Part shown: positions 4,903 through 6,583 of the stretch, one piece after another
Layout: the number at the start of each line of letters is the position of its first letter
Numbering within the stretch: position 1 is the stretch's first letter
NCBI GenBank assembly: GCA_029974875.1
Contig: JARKQP010000582.1
Coordinates: 1-6,583 of the forward strand
DNA length: 6,583 bases
From: Mobilitalea sp.
GTDB taxonomy: Bacteria > Bacillota_A > Clostridia > Lachnospirales > Lachnospiraceae
Reading direction: 5' to 3'
Program-made: the position numbers and the translations under genes
Notes under the pieces: model-generated
Database searches by the model: none
The model's input: only the letters and a program-made list of their open reading frames with translations
Told to the model about the DNA's origin: nothing

Positions 4903-6583
4903 ATGTTTTACCCGGATGAACTGGTTGAGGAAGTAAGAAGCAGAAATGATATCGTGAGTGTAATAGGCTCCTACATACGATTACAGAAAAAAGGCAGTAA
5001 CCACATGGGTTTGTGTCCCTTTCACAATGAAAAGACACCTTCTTTTTCCGTCAGCGGTTCCAAGCAGATGTACCATTGCTTCGGATGTGGCGTAGGCGGT
5101 AATGTATTTACCTTTATTATGGAATATGAGAGCTTCACCTTTTTGGAGGCCTTAAAATTCCTGGCAGAACGTGCGGGAATAAAGCTTCCGGAGCAGGAGC
5201 TTTCCGAAGAGGCCAAAAGGCAGTCTGATCTGCGGGGAAGGCTGTTAGAGATAAATAAGCAGGCGGCAAAATATTTCTATTATCAGTTAGTGTCTGCGAG
5301 AGGTAAGGCAGCCCATGAATATTTACTTCGGCGGGGGCTGTCTGAGGATACGGTAAAGCAGTTTGGGCTGGGCTTTTCAAATCCCTATAGTGACGATTTA
5401 TATAAATACCTAAAGGGGCTGGGACATGAGGATGACCTTTTAAAGCAATCCGGGCTTGTAACCATTGATGAGCAAAGGGGCGGCATGGATAAGTTTTGGA
5501 ACCGTGTCATGTTCCCGATTATGGATGTAAACCACCGTGTCATTGGCTTTGGGGGCCGCGTGATGGGGGATGCCCAACCGAAATACTTAAATTCCCCGGA
5601 AACCCTGTTATTTGATAAGAGCAGGAATCTGTACGCCCTTAATTTTGCGAGGGCATCCAGGAAGCAGTATTTATTAATATGTGAAGGCTATATGGACGTA
5701 ATTGCCCTGCACCAGGCCGGATTCACCAATGCGGTTGCGGCTCTGGGAACAGCCTTTACGGTTTTCCACGCAAATCTAATTAAACGCTATACCCATGAGG
5801 TTGTACTTACCTTTGATAGTGACGGTGCCGGAACACAGGCGGCGCTGAGGGCAATACCAATATTGAAGGAAGCAGGGTTAACCGTTAAGGTAATCAATAT
5901 GAAGCCCTATAAGGATCCGGATGAATTTATCAAGGCCTTAGGAGCGGAGGAATATCAGAAGCGGATTGATGGGGCAAAGAACAGCTTTTTCTTTGAGATC
6001 GATATCCTGCAGACGGAATATGAGATGTCGGATCCTGAGCAGAAGACAAAGTTCTTCCATGAAACCGCCAGGAAGCTTATTACCTTTGGGGAGGAGCTGG
6101 AGCGCAATTTTTATATTGATGCAGTTGCGGGAACCTATCAGATTGATGTGGAGCAGCTGCGGAGGCTTGTAAATAAGCTGGGCAACCAGGCCATGCTCGG
6201 ACTGGGTGAGCCAAAAGAGGTAAAGAGTGAGAGCACCAGGGGAAAGAAAGCTCCGGAGGACGGAATCGTAAAATCCCAAAAGCTTATGCTCACCTGGCTG
6301 ATCGAAGACCCTGGTGTCTTTAGCAAGATCAAAGGCTTTATTGGACCGGAGGATTTTACGGAGGGCATTTACCATGAGGTGGCAGCCCTGGTATTTGACC
6401 AATATGAGAAGGAACACACAGTAATCCCGGCAAAAATTATAAACTGCTTTCAAAACAAGGAAGAACAGTCTGAGGTGGCGGCTCTTTTCTCTGCCAGGAT
6501 CCGTGGGGAGATGGACGGGGCAGCAAGGAACAAGGCATTGTCCGATATCGTGATGAGGCTGAAGGAATACAGCCTGGACAAGC
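4903..6583 (+). CDS. dnaG: DNA primase DnaG (3' end outside window)
   Basis: DnaG makes the RNA primers for lagging-strand DNA synthesis and acts with the replicative helicase at the fork. 560 codons are open to the right edge; relatives have about 590-600, so only the extreme C-terminus is missing. The N-terminal CHC2 zinc-binding domain is intact: Cys38, His41, Cys59 and Cys62 (motifs CPFHNEKTPSF and YHCFGCGVGG). The catalytic core includes the RVMFPI and GFGGR blocks and the TOPRIM domain, with Glu261 (LICEGYMDV), Asp305 and Asp307 (FDSDGAG) and KDPDEF near 337-342. From about residue 440 onward lies the helicase-binding C-terminal region, after a Lys/Glu-rich linker. ATG 4903 follows GGAAGGAG (4889-4896) by 6 bases. 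The neighbour dgt lies upstream and rpoD is the usual next gene downstream. No disruption is seen. Confidence 0.97.
   Translation, partial: MFYPDELVEEVRSRNDIVSVIGSYIRLQKKGSNHMGLCPFHNEKTPSFSVSGSKQMYHCFGCGVGGNVFTFIMEYESFTFLEALKFLAERAGIKLPEQELSEEAKRQSDLRGRLLEINKQAAKYFYYQLVSARGKAAHEYLLRRGLSEDTVKQFGLGFSNPYSDDLYKYLKGLGHEDDLLKQSGLVTIDEQRGGMDKFWNRVMFPIMDVNHRVIGFGGRVMGDAQPKYLNSPETLLFDKSRNLYALNFARASRKQYLLICEGYMDVIALHQAGFTNAVAALGTAFTVFHANLIKRYTHEVVLTFDSDGAGTQAALRAIPILKEAGLTVKVINMKPYKDPDEFIKALGAEEYQKRIDGAKNSFFFEIDILQTEYEMSDPEQKTKFFHETARKLITFGEELERNFYIDAVAGTYQIDVEQLRRLVNKLGNQAMLGLGEPKEVKSESTRGKKAPEDGIVKSQKLMLTWLIEDPGVFSKIKGFIGPEDFTEGIYHEVAALVFDQYEKEHTVIPAKIINCFQNKEEQSEVAALFSARIRGEMDGAARNKALSDIVMRLKEYSLDK

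Noticed and set aside
5938..6453. A 171-residue open frame on the - strand within dnaG
   Set aside because: It lies entirely within the well-supported dnaG reading frame and shows no recognisable motif; it is an antisense shadow.

Overview
The window looks like chromosomal DNA from a Gram-positive clostridial bacterium, probably Lachnospiraceae. The basis is moderate GC with AT-rich intergenic DNA, strong AGGAGG-type ribosome binding sites, the dgt-dnaG gene order, the style of the FeoA/FeoB proteins, and a perfect Firmicutes-type 7-1-7 Fur box. All genes that I can support lie on the + strand.

Layout. (1) 1-306 is the 3' half of queH (last step of queuosine synthesis), closed by a clear intrinsic terminator at 345-385. 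(2) 386-735 is a long non-coding control region. It holds a perfect Fur operator on a promoter (433-463) and then a striking tandem RNA element: two copies of a three-hairpin motif (477-565 and 601-690) with an extra hairpin between them. The copies share invariant linkers, and their stems differ by several compensatory base changes. (3) 736-3414 is a ferrous iron uptake operon: feoA, feoB and a 47-residue FeoB-associated Cys-rich membrane protein that starts at 3271. The feoB Shine-Dalgarno is locked in a perfect 9-bp hairpin at the end of feoA, which suggests translational coupling. FeoB carries a His-rich insert and a five-unit, 24-bp in-frame tandem repeat. (4) 3415-3789 has no gene I can support but contains a 159-bp inverted-repeat segment that could be a decayed mobile element or an RNA hairpin. 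(5) 3790-4812 is a dGTPase-like HD phosphohydrolase (dgt). (6) 4903-6583 is dnaG primase, running off the right edge.

How it works together. The feo genes form one iron-import unit that appears to be controlled at three levels: transcription by Fur, the 5' leader RNA (ligand unknown), and ribosome coupling between feoA and feoB. dgt and dnaG form the start of a nucleotide-pool/replication cluster that is unrelated to iron.

The most promising candidate for something undescribed is the tandem structured leader RNA upstream of feoA. I do not recognise it as any riboswitch class I can recall, including NiCo/czcD and yybP-ykoY. I could not run a search, so it may already be catalogued.
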